From: Calliopsis andreniformis
Taxonomy: Eukaryota; Arthropoda; Insecta; Hymenoptera; Andrenidae
DNA length: 64,000 bases
Assembly (NCBI RefSeq): GCF_051401765.1
Contig: NC_135066.1
Coordinates: 23,005,501-23,069,500, forward strand
Direction: 5' to 3'
The translations under genes and the position numbers were made by a program. Shown in pieces: positions 48,590 to 61,870 of the stretch (the stretch's first letter is position 1; each line of letters opens with the position of its first letter). The notes beneath the pieces were generated by a model. The model did not search any database. It saw only the letters and a list, made by a program, of their open reading frames with translations, and was not told the origin of the DNA.

Positions 48590-49000
48590 CATTCAAAAGG
48601 TATATTTCATTAGCTATCGCAATTAGCTGCATCGTGCGTCCCGAGGCGAAGAAAAAGTCCCGCGGAGAAGCGTGTAAACTGCGAAGGTTGTCAGGCCTGG
48701 GCGAAGTTGGCGTTATCAGCGGAAAGGGGTGAACGCTTCAGCCCCGTTGGCTAACACGTCGAGAGAAATCGATGGTTAATGGACAAAGTTGACACCGTTG
48801 CAACATCCCGAAACTGCTCTGGAACTACCAACATTCGTTTCACTTAGGTTGCTTTGCTCGGGTCCCTTTCCAGTCTTGCTTCATCCACGGTTCGCCGTAT
48901 TATCCGATACTCTCGCCAAGTCATTCGTTGAACTGACTTTTCGTGGCCACCTTGAACGTAACAAAATAAAGTAGGGACACCCCAGGGATTTATAGTTTTT
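48590..49000. other. CpG-rich island, no supported gene
   Basis: Composition rises in GC and CpG (GCGTCCCGAGGCGAAG, CCCGCGGAGAAGCG). Frames on both strands over 48789-49155 overlap and are unassigned. Confidence 0.3.
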
Positions 49001-50095
49001 TCGTCGCTATTCACACTAGAGGCATTCAGTGGCAGTGATAACGCTTTCCGAGGAATCGGTGCTTTAAGGGTTTGATAACATTTTCTCATGATGTACTCAA
49101 TGGTTTGAAGGTATTTAACAAGTTTAGTGTCAAATAGTTTTTCTAGATTTTTCACGCTCTTTTACATGTGCAAATATATCCCTATTATTAAAACAATATT
49201 TGTGTCATTTTATGTAAAATTGTGATTATATTGAAGTTGCTTAGAAGTTTATAAGGTCTAAGGGTTACTTGTTACAAGCGTTGCTACAAAATTGTTTATA
49301 TTGCCAATTCAATAGCTTATAAATGTATATATGGGTAGTTTGAAGTAGAGAAATTAATTCTTCTTGACCAATCTGGGGCGATGATGGTAAAGGACTGCAT
49401 CCTGAATATTTATCTTGAGATAATAATATTTTATACAGTACTCATATATTTATATTAATATTGTTGAGAAATATGTTATGAAGCGAATGAATTGATTTGA
49501 TATGTCCTTTATTTCACACAATTAAAAATTTAAACGTATTGTATGCATCATGGTCACTTGAACATAAGGACCTTAAGTCTCCCAACACGGTCGAATTCAA
49601 AGTTTCAAATTTTCAACCGTTTGAATACCTAGACTAAAAATTTTCAACATTAAAAATTTTTAAGGTTTTCAATTGCTGAATCTTCAAACAGTCAAATATT
49701 TAAGCTATTAAACTTTTACATATTTAAATGTTTGATTTACAAATTTAAAAATTTTTGTGTATATAAAGCATAAATTCTCAATTTTGTAAATTGTTAAGTT
49801 TCCAAATATTTAAAATACAAATCTTCAGTTTCTTCAATTTTCAAATTTTGACCTTTCAAAGTTCCAAAAATTCAAGGTTCTAGACTTTTAAATATTCAAA
49901 TTCTTAATTTTCAAATTTTTGAAGATTTATTCATTTGTGATATCATGTATGACAAAGATTACCTAAATATGTACCTATTCCTTACTTCTCTTACTTCAAA
50001 ATTACAAAATGATCAATTCCCCAGCAGATTTGATTCTTCACAAATTTCAGTAACTATATCATCCTTCATGTTTTAAACTTTCTTCTGGTCAACAC
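49001..50095. repeat. AT-rich stretch with degenerate TTTTCAAA-type repeats
   Basis: 49595-49935 is made largely of variants of TTCAAATTTTCAA, TTTAAATATT and AATTCTCAATTTT, with no fixed period. It is the complement-strand counterpart of loci at 26185, 28185 and, in mixed form, 35875. Confidence 0.45.
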
Positions 50096-50570
50096 AGTAA
50101 GCTGTTCGCCTCGACTTTGATCGTGTCCCATTTTGTCCTAGTTTTCCGTAACTGTAGCTTTAAATTGTCGATTTAAAGACGGGGTTGGGGAATGACGGCC
50201 CTGCGAAAGGGTGGACACATAGGGAAGCAATCAAGGGTGGATAAAATTTCGGGAAACAGGTACCCTAAACCAATCTTGATGAGTAAAACGGTTTTGGTCA
50301 TCATCAGTCCGTTAGATTAACGTCCGCGTGCCTGGGAACTTCATATTGCGTTTCCTGAGTTGTTTGTTTCCTCCCGCGATTCTCGTTTCCGCCTGTGCAC
50401 TCGTTAAACCATTTCACATAACGATCTGTGGCGGCTAAATGCAATTGTTCTCCATTTTTCGATAATTGCGAAATCGGTTGATAAAACGCGGGATTGGAGC
50501 TCGCTTGTTTGCATTCATTCGTGGTGGTAGTACATATATTAGTGTTAAAAAATTTGGAACATGTTAGGAT
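50096..50570. other. GC-richer island, no supported gene
   Basis: GC is higher from about 50100 to 50530. A reverse 107-codon frame (50304-50627) is open, without recognised content. Confidence 0.25.
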
Positions 50571-52339
50571 TTCAGAACGGACGAAATGATACTTCAATAA
50601 GTTAATGCGTATATGAACGAATTTCATTGCAACAGTGTCAGTTAATTTTTAATTAATTCTAATTATTCCGTCCACAAGGGTGTCTTTTATAACTACGGTG
50701 TTAGATTCAAAACACGATACTTACAATTAAAAAACATAACAAGTTTTGAGCCATATAAAACAAAAAACAGAGAAAAATGACAATACGATAAATAGTGTAA
50801 TTTAAAATTAAATTTAGAGTAAGCAAAGTGACGCGATGTAGTATACTGAATTGTTATCTTAACCCTTTCACGCTCGATGTGTAGACGCAACATTGTATTT
50901 TTATATCACAAAAACTTTAACATTTAAATAACAACACTTACAATTATCAAATTTTATACGAAGTTTATTTAAGCTACTTGTTATTAATAAATGGTGAACA
51001 AATATGATAGCTCGAAATCTAGACTTTAAAGAATTAAACAAAATGGTTTTCTTAAAGAAGATTTATTCTTGAAGTGTCATTCATACCAGGTATTCATTCA
51101 TCTGGTATTTATACCAGATCGAAAACTTAAAGTTTGTCAAAATAGTGTCAGCAAAATATTGAACGTTATTTAATAACCACACGTAATTTTATTATTTCGT
51201 GACAGTATGTACAATTAGACCGATAAATTTTCCAGTTTGTAAAAACTTTATTACTAATCGCTTGCTTCAGAGATAGCAATGAAATTGTTATAAGAAGTTG
51301 AATTGTTCAATTGATCAGTTTGACTTCTAAAAGGCTGAAATGAAACTGCGTGGAAACGTTGGAAAAATTGCTCAGTAGTCAACTTGTTAAACGTTGTATA
51401 TGTGCTTACACATATGTAGTGAATTAACTGGAATGGGGTCCATATTGTTCTCAAGGAGCACAGTTACAATTGATGTGTTTACGCCACTAAACAAATAAAG
51501 TAGATCAGCATTTATTGGCAGTTGATCAGGAAACCATTAATTGTCTTGAAGTCAATGGTTTCCTGAATGTCTTTCATTAGAGATTTAATCTTTCTTTGTT
51601 ATACATCGCTAAAATTACTTGCTGATATTACGACTATCTTCTTGGTATGTTTTAAACAGTAAACGGTTTCGATAGTCTTCGGATATTTATGCAAATTCAT
51701 AGTTTTATAAATAATTAAAATAATGGAAGTTAAATAAAGACGTGTTTCACCTTCTAATTATCGCAACGTGAATTTTACTTCCAATACTTTTGCATAGTAC
51801 ATATTATATGCATCGTACATATTTCTTTGTACAATTAAGCCTTTGTGATACTCTCTGTAAATTTATTTTTAATGCTTATATATAGTCAGTCGCAAAGGTC
51901 TACGTATACTATATTATAAGGAAATTCATCTAAACCGAAAATTCTAATTTTAGTGAAAGTTTAGTTCATGTAGAGCACAATATGTTATACTTGGAACAAT
52001 TTTTTTGTTCATGGAAAACCTTTTCGAAGGGGTGAAATTAACTCCCAAAAGCTTAGCATTTTTTCATGTTTTGAATACATTTCTGTCTGAGAATTTTTTA
52101 TAACAGGGTGATAGTGCACTAAAAATTAGACAGTTTTTACATGAAAAGTTTTGCGTTTCAAAAAGTTTTGCGATTCTTATTTACGGAATACGAATTAAAT
52201 TTTCCATAAATGCATAAAAATTCAGTCTATGAATTAGCTTTCATTTTTGCGCTACCTGTATCTGAAAACACTGATTAAAACGAAGCTATCACAAGATAAG
52301 CTTTAGAAATCGTATTAAAGTTAGCAAATTCTCGTCGAT
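50571..52339. other. AT-rich noncoding stretch with a perfect hairpin
   Basis: 51526-51566 is a hairpin with a perfect 13-bp stem (TCAGGAAACCATT / AATGGTTTCCTGA) and a 15-base loop. A second hairpin, ATCTGGTA / TACCAGAT, is near 51099-51118. A Tc1-like tip (AGTCGCAAAGGTCTACGTAT) starts near 51889 but no convincing partner was found. No gene seen. Confidence 0.45.
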
Positions 52340-52970
52340 TTTTTTAGATAAACGAAAGTATCGCGCCAGCTTCTTTCCACTTCTCTTAACGAAGCAGAGT
52401 GTATCTTCGCTCGTTAGAACTCCTTCATAACTGCATTAGCAAATTTTTCATTTACGTCGGTTTCCTTTTTCCCAAATAGATTTAATGAACTTGCGAGGAA
52501 AGCAGCCGGCGATTCGTTCGAAAACGAACTCGATTTAGGGTAATTGAGCAATCAGTTTTAATCAATCTCACGTCGAATCAAGCCCTCGCATCTTGAGGCG
52601 AGTCTTGCGTGATGGAAACGACAGGCAAGACGTAAAATTAAATAAGGTTTACTCGAATCACCGTGAAGCGATTATATCGCGTCCGTGGCGAGCCAGATCT
52701 AGTTCCCTTTTTCACCCAGCCACTTACCCGGCAAATATGTAATTCCGTCCGAAAGGGAATTTGCATTTTTCCGCGTATGAACGTTTCTTATCTCACGATA
52801 CGTAGTTGTATTCTCAACTGCAGCATACTTCGCGCAGCTCTTCTTTGGATCAACGTAATCGTTTCTTCTTCTTTGCAGTTTTCATTCCACTTTCCCAGAT
52901 GTATTTTTATCCTTTTAGAGATGGAGGCTTCAAGCACTTTGCAGAAATTCATGGATTCTTAGGATCGGTG
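52340..52970. other. CpG-richer island, no supported gene
   Basis: GC and CpG rise, with AACGAACTCGATTTAGGG and CACGTCGAATCAAG words. The forward frame 52663-52962 (99 codons) overlaps another forward frame and is unassigned. Confidence 0.25.
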
Positions 52971-55843
52971 TTATTCGTTACCTACTAAAAATAAGAAAAC
53001 TTCAGCTTTTAAGATTATTAAAGGATTTGGCTTTCTGAAAGTTCAACAGATTAATATCTTCTATTACTGATGCCTTCCTGTCTCTTTTTAAAATTTCTAT
53101 TGTATTCTTCAATTACTTGTACTTCAAACGAAAAGAACGTAATGCTACGCTTTTGATCACAGCAAAAGTGATAAAGGACATCTCAAGAAAATTGGATCTT
53201 AAGCATTTACATTTATAATAAAGTGCTCTAACATATAAAGACTTCTATAGGCTAGGCAAAAACATTTTTTTTACCCTTTCTAGCAAGTGTGGGCAGAGTC
53301 AGCCTTGTAGGACTAATCCTTCAAATACAAATTTAAAAACCTAAAGATTGTTCAATAGCCTATGCTTCTATCTTTCGAGTATTGTAAGTGTAACTTATTT
53401 CTATTCATTTATATTACCAACATAACTCTGGGTGCATCTATTTTGTGTTTCGTGTTAACATGAATCTTGATATCTAGCATAATTTGAAAATTTTAAATGA
53501 AGACATTTTCAATGTCAACAGTGTGTTTTTCTGTTTATAGGACTATTGTCACAGACAAATTTTCAAATGAAGTAAAAGTATCTTTTTTAGGAGTACAGAT
53601 TGAATCAACTAGATACGACATAAACCCAAATTCCTTACATTGATAATGTCAATATAAAATCACATGTTTTCGACAAATCTGTTTTTAAATAGATCTCTTT
53701 TTAATACATTTTCATCGGTGCATATAACACAAGTTTCACTAGATCTTTTAGTAACTTCCAATTGCCCATGAAAGACGATCGTTTCCTGAGATGTATTGAT
53801 TGATGAGGTTAATGGTAGAACATTAACTTTCCATGCAAGCTTAGCTTTGATCTCTCAGTGGATGAATTGATTCATCGCGGCGCGAAACTTGCTGCAAACT
53901 TGTTTACAACGTCGATCGAACACGGACAAAGGCAATGGAGCTCGAAGTCTGTCAGTTGCCTGAATAACAACAACACAAGCCGTGATATTACAGTAGGTAT
54001 AAACCCATATAATCCGCGAAATGATTCAATTATACGATCCCTTCGAATCCTGATCATTCATGCAGAATATCACCGTGAACTGTGGTAGGAAAATTTTAAT
54101 TTCTGGGTGTGAACATGAGGTGTCCTAAGGAAATAATTATGCGCTAAGCTTGAAACAGACAGAGGGTGATAGGGATTTTACTGAGAAAGTAAAATTGAGG
54201 TGCATAGATTATGCAAGACAGTTTTGCTCATGAAAGTTTGTAACTGGGAAATAGGCTAGCTGAAGTGATTTTTCGCTGCATCAGCAAGTGAGGTCACTTT
54301 TGCACTAATGCTAATGCTATCTATTTATTTAGGAATTTTTAGGTGATATATATTCTACTTATTAATATATTACATGTTAATTTATAATCTTGTGATGGAG
54401 AAATAGTTAGATAGACTTGACTTGACAATTTGTTTTGAAGATAGTATCACAAAATTGGCAAGGACCTTACAAGAATCTTGCTAATTTTCTAATTTAATAA
54501 TTTGCTAATTTTAATTGTGAATCACAGATTCACTATTCGTACTTTTGTAGTCGTATTGAATTCTCCTAACTACCAACTTCAAATGACGCATATTTTTTTC
54601 GACTATAAATTTAAAAAATTTGAAAATTATGAATGGGAAGTTGGTTGAGCCAAGTTTTTAATTTATATAAGCTTTGTTGCAGAGTAATACAAAGTAACAA
54701 TTCAGTACGACAAAAACAGGAATTTCAGTAAAATCTCGTAAAGTTATGACAATACTGAAAGATATTACTATGAAAAATATTCTCATTTAAAACTTCTAAA
54801 CTATTCTACGTGTTAAGATTTATATTAATATGAAACACAATCTGATCCAGTATTTCGAGTACGAAACCATTGTCCTTAAATTTGGAATTGAATTTCCAAT
54901 TTCTCGCTTCACCATGTCACATCCTCGCTATCACCAGCGTTTAGCTACTTGCTCTGAAAATATAGACTGTCGAACACCCACTCCGTCTCCGCATCAATTC
55001 GAATAATGGATGTTTCACTCTGCTCACCAAACGCAAATGTTTGTATTCAAGCGACGGTGATGCCAAATATCTAAAGTAAAATTCATTGAGACAGAATCTC
55101 TCTTTGTATCATTATTTGTCGAGAAACCCTCGCGGTATGAAGTTTGAAACTCCAGCGAAACTATGTCTTTCAAATGATCCAAGCAGTGCATTCTTTAAAC
55201 CGATTCGAGTACATATACCCTAAATTGTATCCGCACAGCAAAACTTTCCAGTACAGCAAAACTTTAATTAACCAGGTCTCAATTATTTGCTGTCTCTGTT
55301 ACTCAGAGTTTCAATCATTCAATATTCTGACAACAGGAATAAGATAAATCGGAACGTCAATGGTTTTTCTAGGTAAGAGCTGTAAATGAGTAGCTATTAT
55401 GTGATATAGAGCCAGCTGTCCTCACATTTCGTGATCGACCACAACCCCTTATATACGTATTTTTTTTTTGTTTGACAGACTTCAAAAAATATCTAATGTT
55501 AAAGTTTAGGTTTTGCGTTAGCGTTACTATCATTTTTTTTAACTTCTGTTTAGAGAATTTATTAGAATAAGTACAGCACTGCATTCTATAGCCCGTACGC
55601 TGTATTCGGACCTCTGATCGATATTTTTATCTAATGTATAAGTATCAAGTGGTTATCAAGTTATCTCGTGTGGGATAAATTGCGACACTTTAGCATGAGG
55701 TATAATGGGATATCTATACATGAGAAAAAAATAGAAATGGATCTTTACGCCGGGTCATTTATAGATTAAGTGTAACGTAAACTTCCTGAATACTGTGACT
55801 TCAACAATTATTCCAATTTCAAAAAAATCCTTATACCATTATA
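52971..55843. other. AT-rich noncoding stretch
   Basis: No supported gene. A small CpG-richer patch lies at 53855-54090 with frames open on both strands. Nothing recurs elsewhere in the window. Confidence 0.4.
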
Positions 55844-56172
55844 CAGGGTATTTCCAAACATGTGAGACATTTTTAGAGGATAGGTTCTACGTACGTAACA
55901 ATGAAAAAAGTTCATGTACACATACGTCTGAAAATGCTTAGTTTTTTAGTTATACGCTATTTTATATTGCGAACAATGTGATACTTTCTTTAAGACTTAT
56001 GCGTGACATTTATTTAAACGGTCGATGTATGAGCCAGTGTTTTATGCAATATAAACTAGGATGTAACTAAAGAAGTATGCGTTTACGAACATGTGTGCAT
56101 TTGAATCTTTTCAGTATCTTTGTGTTTAGAACCGATCTTTCAAAAATATCCCACATGTTTGGAAATACCCTG
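55844..56172. mobile_element. Mariner-like foldback miniature, TA-flanked, 329 bp
   Basis: The two tips are identical over CAGGGTATTTCCAAACATGT and then alike for about 140 bp: a TTTTTRRARGATMGGTTCTA block, a GTACACATACGT/GCACACATGTTCGT region, a TTTAGTTA word and a TTTATATTGC word. TA flanks both ends (55842-55843, 56173-56174). The whole element is nearly palindromic with a loop of about 50 bp and no coding capacity. Confidence 0.8.
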
Positions 56173-56299
56173 TATTTTACATATATAAAACTTAACACAT
56201 TTTTCGTTTCTTAAGACCTACATGGTGATATACCTTCTTCAATTTTTCATAAATCCATAAAGATCAGCAATTTCTAACACGGACTTGTAGGTTGTTCGC
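56173..56299. other. Short AT-rich spacer
   Basis: Spacer between the foldback miniature and the next island; nothing seen. Confidence 0.3.
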
Positions 56300-56880
56300 A
56301 AGTAATCTCCAGAAACAAGAATGGATACGCTGCAAGGAGGGGATAGCAGTGTTTTGCTTCGAAACGTTCTCCAGCTTTACGTTGATGGGTGCAGGTCGGG
56401 GCCTTGGCAGCTTTCAAGTCCACGAAACTTCTTGAAGTATCGCAGTTCAAGTCAACTCAGGTCTGCTTCGATCGATCGGTGCACGCGCGTTAACGCTGCA
56501 ATCGGTCCGCCATTATATCGATCGCAGGGAGATTTACCGCGTGCATGCCAGCCGTGCCTTCTACGAACATATGTCATGTTATTTACGAGCTAGGCATTAC
56601 TCTCTGCCCGATTTACTATATTTTATGTTACGTGGATGGACTCGCAATTCTTTCAAATCGGCTGGACCCACAATCCGGTCACGTCATACGCGCGCATACA
56701 CGAGATGCGTGTGACGTTCTTCACATAAGCTTGATTATGTGCACGTTTCAGTTGAATCAGGTCCAACTGTTGACTCTCTCTCTCCCAGTTCATGGCTTCT
56801 TGCCTGGTTACGCGATTTCGTTTAATTTAATCGGTGCCGATTATATACTTTTCCTTGGCCCATTTTAAACAACCAGTTAG
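56300..56880. other. CpG-rich island, no supported gene
   Basis: A clear GC and CpG rise, with TCGATCGATCGGTGCACGCG at about 56469-56488 and a second TATCGATCGC near 56516. Two overlapping forward frames of 90 and 107 codons have no recognised product. The palindromic CGATCG words suggest regulatory DNA more than coding. Confidence 0.3.
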
Positions 56881-59800
56881 GAAAGATTATTGTTCCTATT
56901 TAGAAAAACATGTAGGTAAAGTATGTAGTTGTGAAGTGAAGAATGTGATAGTGAGAAGAAGAAGTGTATGTGGTCTATTTATTTAATTAGAAATCGTGGA
57001 TAATTGAAGATAAATTCCTCAAGGTTGAAATAAAGTTTTTCCAAGGAACATTACATAATAGGAAACTTCAATTGTTAATGATACCTAGCATATGTAGAAT
57101 TTCAAGAAATATTAGATACGTAAATATTTTTTATAACTGTCCACATCCATTTTTGTTAGTAAATTGCTTTAAACATTAGTTGAACTGCTCAATATTCACT
57201 TAATCTTAAGATTCTGGATTAAATACCATAGATTTCATTAGTTTTTGTACTAAAAGACTTCTTTCCCAAAAGTGCCTTCCCCACTTCATGCCCCGATCTT
57301 TTAGAACCAATATTATTCTTTAGCAACACGATATGAGGGCATAAGCCATCTCTAAATAGTCTTCTCATAATAAGGAATTCTCAACAGATAGCTGGAAGAC
57401 CGAACATAGTTACCAGCTATCGCTCCCCACTAAAACTGTTTATGAAGTCGTTTGAAATTGTATGAAAGCAAAATAGTGTCGAGTTAATTGTCTTCGTCGA
57501 CTCTCAAAAATGTACTGTCGTTAACATGTTTAAATGAAAATGGCACTCAAAGTCTGGAATGAAAATCTTGTTTTGCCAAGTTCCTGGAAAATTAGTGGAG
57601 ATAAAAAAATCTGGTAAATGTAGACTTTGTTCGTTTTTGTACAAACAAAAATGGTATAAATAGAATTTCCACAAAGTCATAGGTTGGGTTAGCTTGAACT
57701 ATCTCTTTAATTTATTTCAAATTATTAGAAACATTGAATAAAGTGCATACTGATTTGTTTGGTATGTTGTTCAGTTTCTGTTTAGTTTCTAAAGTTTCTA
57801 CAAAAAAAGGGTAATTTACATTGCTCTAGCGCCATCTATAACTTTAAAAAAATTAATATATAGGGAAAAGTTTTGTGGGGTTTGATTGTTGTTAAATAGT
57901 TACTTTCAAGACAATAAGCATCCGCAAGCTCACTTTATCTTTCAAGGATTGAATTTGTATGGAGTTTAACTTATTTATTCAGTTATGAATGTTCAGGATG
58001 AAGGTCATCGCGTTCACGAGTTATGTGTTAGAGCTCGAAGAAACTCGAAGGGTTGCTCAGTTCTCGAGTTTAGTCCTTGAAGCGTAACATCTCTGGAGAT
58101 CATCTATTAAGACCAAAACCAATATTCTTACAATTAAGCTTGTTAGAACAGGACTAATCGCGACATCTCTTGTATTGTATTCGTATCGTTGATCATGTAC
58201 TATCACGTGATCAAGATTGCAAGACGTGATTTATTTAGTTTATTTTTCGAAGGTTCTTCTCGTTTCGGCAGTCGATGAACTAACACGTGTTGTCTGTGTG
58301 ATAATAAATTGTGTATAATATAAAAAGAAGTTGCTTCCACTTTAAACATCCATCAAAGCTGACAGTCTGTAGCTACTAAAAGTGTCAATTTACATATAAC
58401 TGACAATAAGTTGTATGCATATCTAGGAAACTTTACTATAATTTACAGCTTCACAGTATCTTTGAACCACATCAAGAAAGTGCATTTACATATGAAGCTA
58501 ACATTAGTTAACTATGAAGACTGCTCGTTCATTTTTCCTTTCATCTTCTTCTGAGTTTCATTGCAAAAGTATCTAATATTTAAAAAATTGCTAATATGTG
58601 AATTCAATGATTCTTTTTAAACAAATGCTTCATTGAGTTTTGATTTGTTTGGATGTTCAATTCATGTTTTCTTACAGTATCTTCGTATTGCTATTGTATT
58701 ATATGTACATGGTGGCCCATATAAAGTGTTACAAGCTATATCCTCAGAAATTGCAAATTATAAAGAGAGACAAATATTTTTGTACTTTAACATCCGATAA
58801 GACGTTCATATAATATAGGAGGTGTCACTCTGGTGCTTTCTAAGATATTGGCAGATTCTCTAGTTTTTTCATAGAATAGTACATAATCTTATACAATAAA
58901 TATATTTATTTATAAATTTGAGTAGTCGTTTTGGAAAAAATGTTTATTTAAAACATTCATTTTTATGCTTTATATAGTTAAGAAAATACAAGATTACATT
59001 AAGTTTCAAAATACTAAAAGCGAAGTTTATCTTTATTTTTAACCTTTTTGTAGAAAACCTATGACATTGTTCTTATTCTAATATCACATTCCTATTACTA
59101 GAATTTTTGTCTAGTATTATCCTTTATTATTTTTTAAGTTGTCTATAGTTTACAACTGCAAGTTTCAAGTGAGACTTGGTCCTAGCTATTCTATAATAAT
59201 AAAGGAATTCGTAGCTAGGAGTGAAATGTCTCTTTTCTGGGAACATGTGAAAATTCGTTGGAATTAGATCTCGAATTGCATGTCGAGTGATTGAAAACTT
59301 CTGAATCACAGTCCTAGAATGCATTGTAAGTTCCGGATTGATATGAAGGCATATATTACCACTCGCGACATTCACTATTCTTTATAGTGACTGACTTCCT
59401 TCCTCCAAATGGTGACCATCAGATACTTGAAATTGCCTCCTGTAATCCATTGATATATTCTATCGAAGAGATCAGAGTGGATAAAAATATTGTGTTATCC
59501 ATTTTAGCCTGAAATCTCTTAAGGGATTCTCAATTGATAAGTAAGTAAATAAATTAGTGTAAATAAATTAAGAATACGCAAATAGATTCATTTCTCGTAT
59601 ATCCATCCTTCCATACATTCAATTTAAAATACGCTTTTAGTCAAAACAACGTAGTGATTAATGTAATCTATTCATTTTTGGAAAAGAGAAAAGTAATCTC
59701 CTGGTGTCTTAACACGGCAGCTGACTTTTCTTCTTTTCAATCATTCCGAAATTGTCTGATGAGTTGCTCTGATGAGGTGGAGTTTAATTAAAAGAATAAA

Positions 59801-60749
59801 GAATGCTGTATCCGATAATTTCAAAATTTGTTGCGCCTCGTGCAAGAGATTTCAGTAATTTTATATCTCTTCCTCTTGAAATGATACATCCCATTTCATT
59901 CGTTGGTCCTTTATATCCACTTCATTTTAATTATTTCGTTTAATCTCATAAAGTCGTTGATTAAGTAATTCGATAAAATTTTATACATTATACGACAATA
60001 TACAATCTTAAAGAAATTTTGGTGCTACTCAATTTGAAAAAGCTTTACTCAAATTTTAAATTCATACTACTCACGGTATTTTATGTTATATTTTATATTT
60101 AATATAAAGTTAAAAGATTTTTTGAGTTGTCCTAAATTTTGAAGGCCGAATCATCCGGTATCGTTATACGGATAGGAGGTTATTTTTCGATTCTGTCTCC
60201 TCTTCAGTCACTACCTTCTCATACTTGGCTATTAAACTTTCTTATAAATTTGTTTAATTAAACGATGTTTGTTGATGAAACTCTAATTGTTTGAATATGG
60301 TAAATAATTATTGATGAGAAATGATTTATGAACCATCTTCACTTGCTACATTTTCTTTTATGCGAAAGTACTGACACTGAACCCATCGAACGAGTTTGCA
60401 ACGAGTGCGAGACGTTGCGAGTATTCAATAACGGTGTAATTATTTATACGTTTAGTGAACAATAAACAATATATATTATAATATAATAATGAAAGCAGTA
60501 TAAAGATATATGTTTTTTTATGAAGCTACTCGTTTCAGCGCTCAATTTCGCAGAAAATGTAATCTAACTATGATTGCTATTATTTTGTTTATAGTGAAAA
60601 AATTCAATATTCTATTTTATCCGTATTTTGTGTTTCGGTTCATTGTATACACATACCAATTTGTAAGAAGAGAGATCAGCATTTAGTCAAGGAAAACAAC
60701 AAAAATATGCCATTTTTTTAAAAATAAATTGATATTTTCAGAAGCTGTT
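56881..60749. other. Long AT-rich noncoding stretch
   Basis: No supported gene. At 58708 the words TACATGGTGGCCCATATAAAG resemble a mariner-like tip, but no inverted partner was found. A reverse 82-codon frame (59127-59375) is unassigned. Confidence 0.4.
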
Positions 60750-60995
60750 TCTGAATAAGTGGATTCATTGTTGAAAAATATGCAATCACTCCATTAACAC
60801 CATTTCACTAGACGCGCACTAGTTTTCGAGGTATTAAGACAAACGTTTTTCATCCTCAACTTTGAGAGTGGTTGTCACTTCTTCAACATAGATGCCAGCA
60901 GATAAAAAAGTACGTATCTAATATTTTTGATAATCTACAAACATGCCAAGTTTTGTCAAAATCGGACATTTACACTTTGGGATGTTCCCTTGCAA
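60750..60995 (-). repeat. Possible dispersed repeat, one copy in the window
   Basis: The reverse strand reads GGGAACATCCCAAAGTG, then TGTCCGATTTTGACAAAACT and TGGCATGTTTGTAGATTAT. This wording, with the first words acting as a tip, resembles interspersed repeats I associate with hymenopteran genomes. There is no second copy here, so the call rests on familiarity only. Confidence 0.25.
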
Positions 60996-61250
60996 GTAGT
61001 ATGCTTCTAGATACTTACGATTGTGGAAAGATAAAATTAAGAATACTGATCTAAATTTACCTTTATAAAAACACAGGGATAGAGAACAAAATCGTCATGA
61101 TAAATTTCCACTAACAACATACCTACATGGTGGGTTGATGAAGAATCACACCAATCATACTTAAGCTTCCGATGTGTTTGTAATACAAACCAAAATACAG
61201 CTTCTGAACGTTTTATGTACGTACTATTTTAAATGCTCATTGGTTCCGTA

Positions 61251-61375
61251 TACAGAATGCTCAACAACATGTGTCAGAAATTTGAAGAAGTAATTCTATA
61301 TGTCAAAACACAGCGAAAATTAGGGATGACGGAATTCCGTCTGAGGCTCCATTTCCGAGTTATGAATGATTAAAG
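61251..61375 (+). repeat. Dispersed repeat end, mariner-like tip, copy 2
   Basis: Begins TA then CAGAATGCTCAACAACATG and aligns with 1071-1185: GTAATTCTATATGTCAAAAC, an AGCGAAAATTAG word, then CTGAGGCTCCATTTCCGAG. The last block is the same core found in both arms of 10639-11437. No inverted partner end was found downstream. Confidence 0.5.
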
Positions 61376-61620
61376 ACCCATTCAAAATGTGCATGAAGCA
61401 AATGTATCTGACCTGAGGAATTTTGTTTACAAACATTATTTTTGTCTTGGTTAATGCTAAATAAAACTAAAAGACATTTAAATAGATGTTATTTTTGTAG
61501 GTAGAACAGGATGAAATACTTTAATACACTCTTAAACGATATATATTTGAACACAGAATAAATAATAGAAACAAGAATAAAGTACATTAACAAAATGAAT
61601 ATTCTTGGATTTTACTTAAT

Positions 61621-61870
61621 ACGCACACTGTATAATCTCTCATTCTCTGTACTCTCTCAAAGCGGTCTGTGCTCGCACTCTCTGTGTTCATCAACTCACT
61701 CTCTTCGACCCTCACACACTTCTAAAACATAAATATCTCATTCTCTAGATAGGACAGTCACGTCTAACATTTACACCACAAAACTACGTAACATCACTCT
61801 AGACAAAGGACTCTCACTCATTTAAACTCATCTATATTTTACACACATACAACCTTCACTCACAATTTCT
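61621..61870. repeat. Strand-asymmetric CTC/CAC-rich tract
   Basis: For about 250 bp the top strand is made of C, T and A with few G, dominated by CTCTC, ACTCTC and CACAC words. It is a degenerate pyrimidine-rich simple repeat, not a clean microsatellite. Confidence 0.5.

Noticed and set aside
51889..52175. Tc1-like tip AGTCGCAAAGGTCTACG with a possible partner at 52160
   Set aside because: Only the short word TCGCAAA pairs; the rest of the proposed ends does not align.
58708..58730. Mariner-like tip TACATGGTGGCCCATA
   Set aside because: No inverted partner or second copy found in the window.
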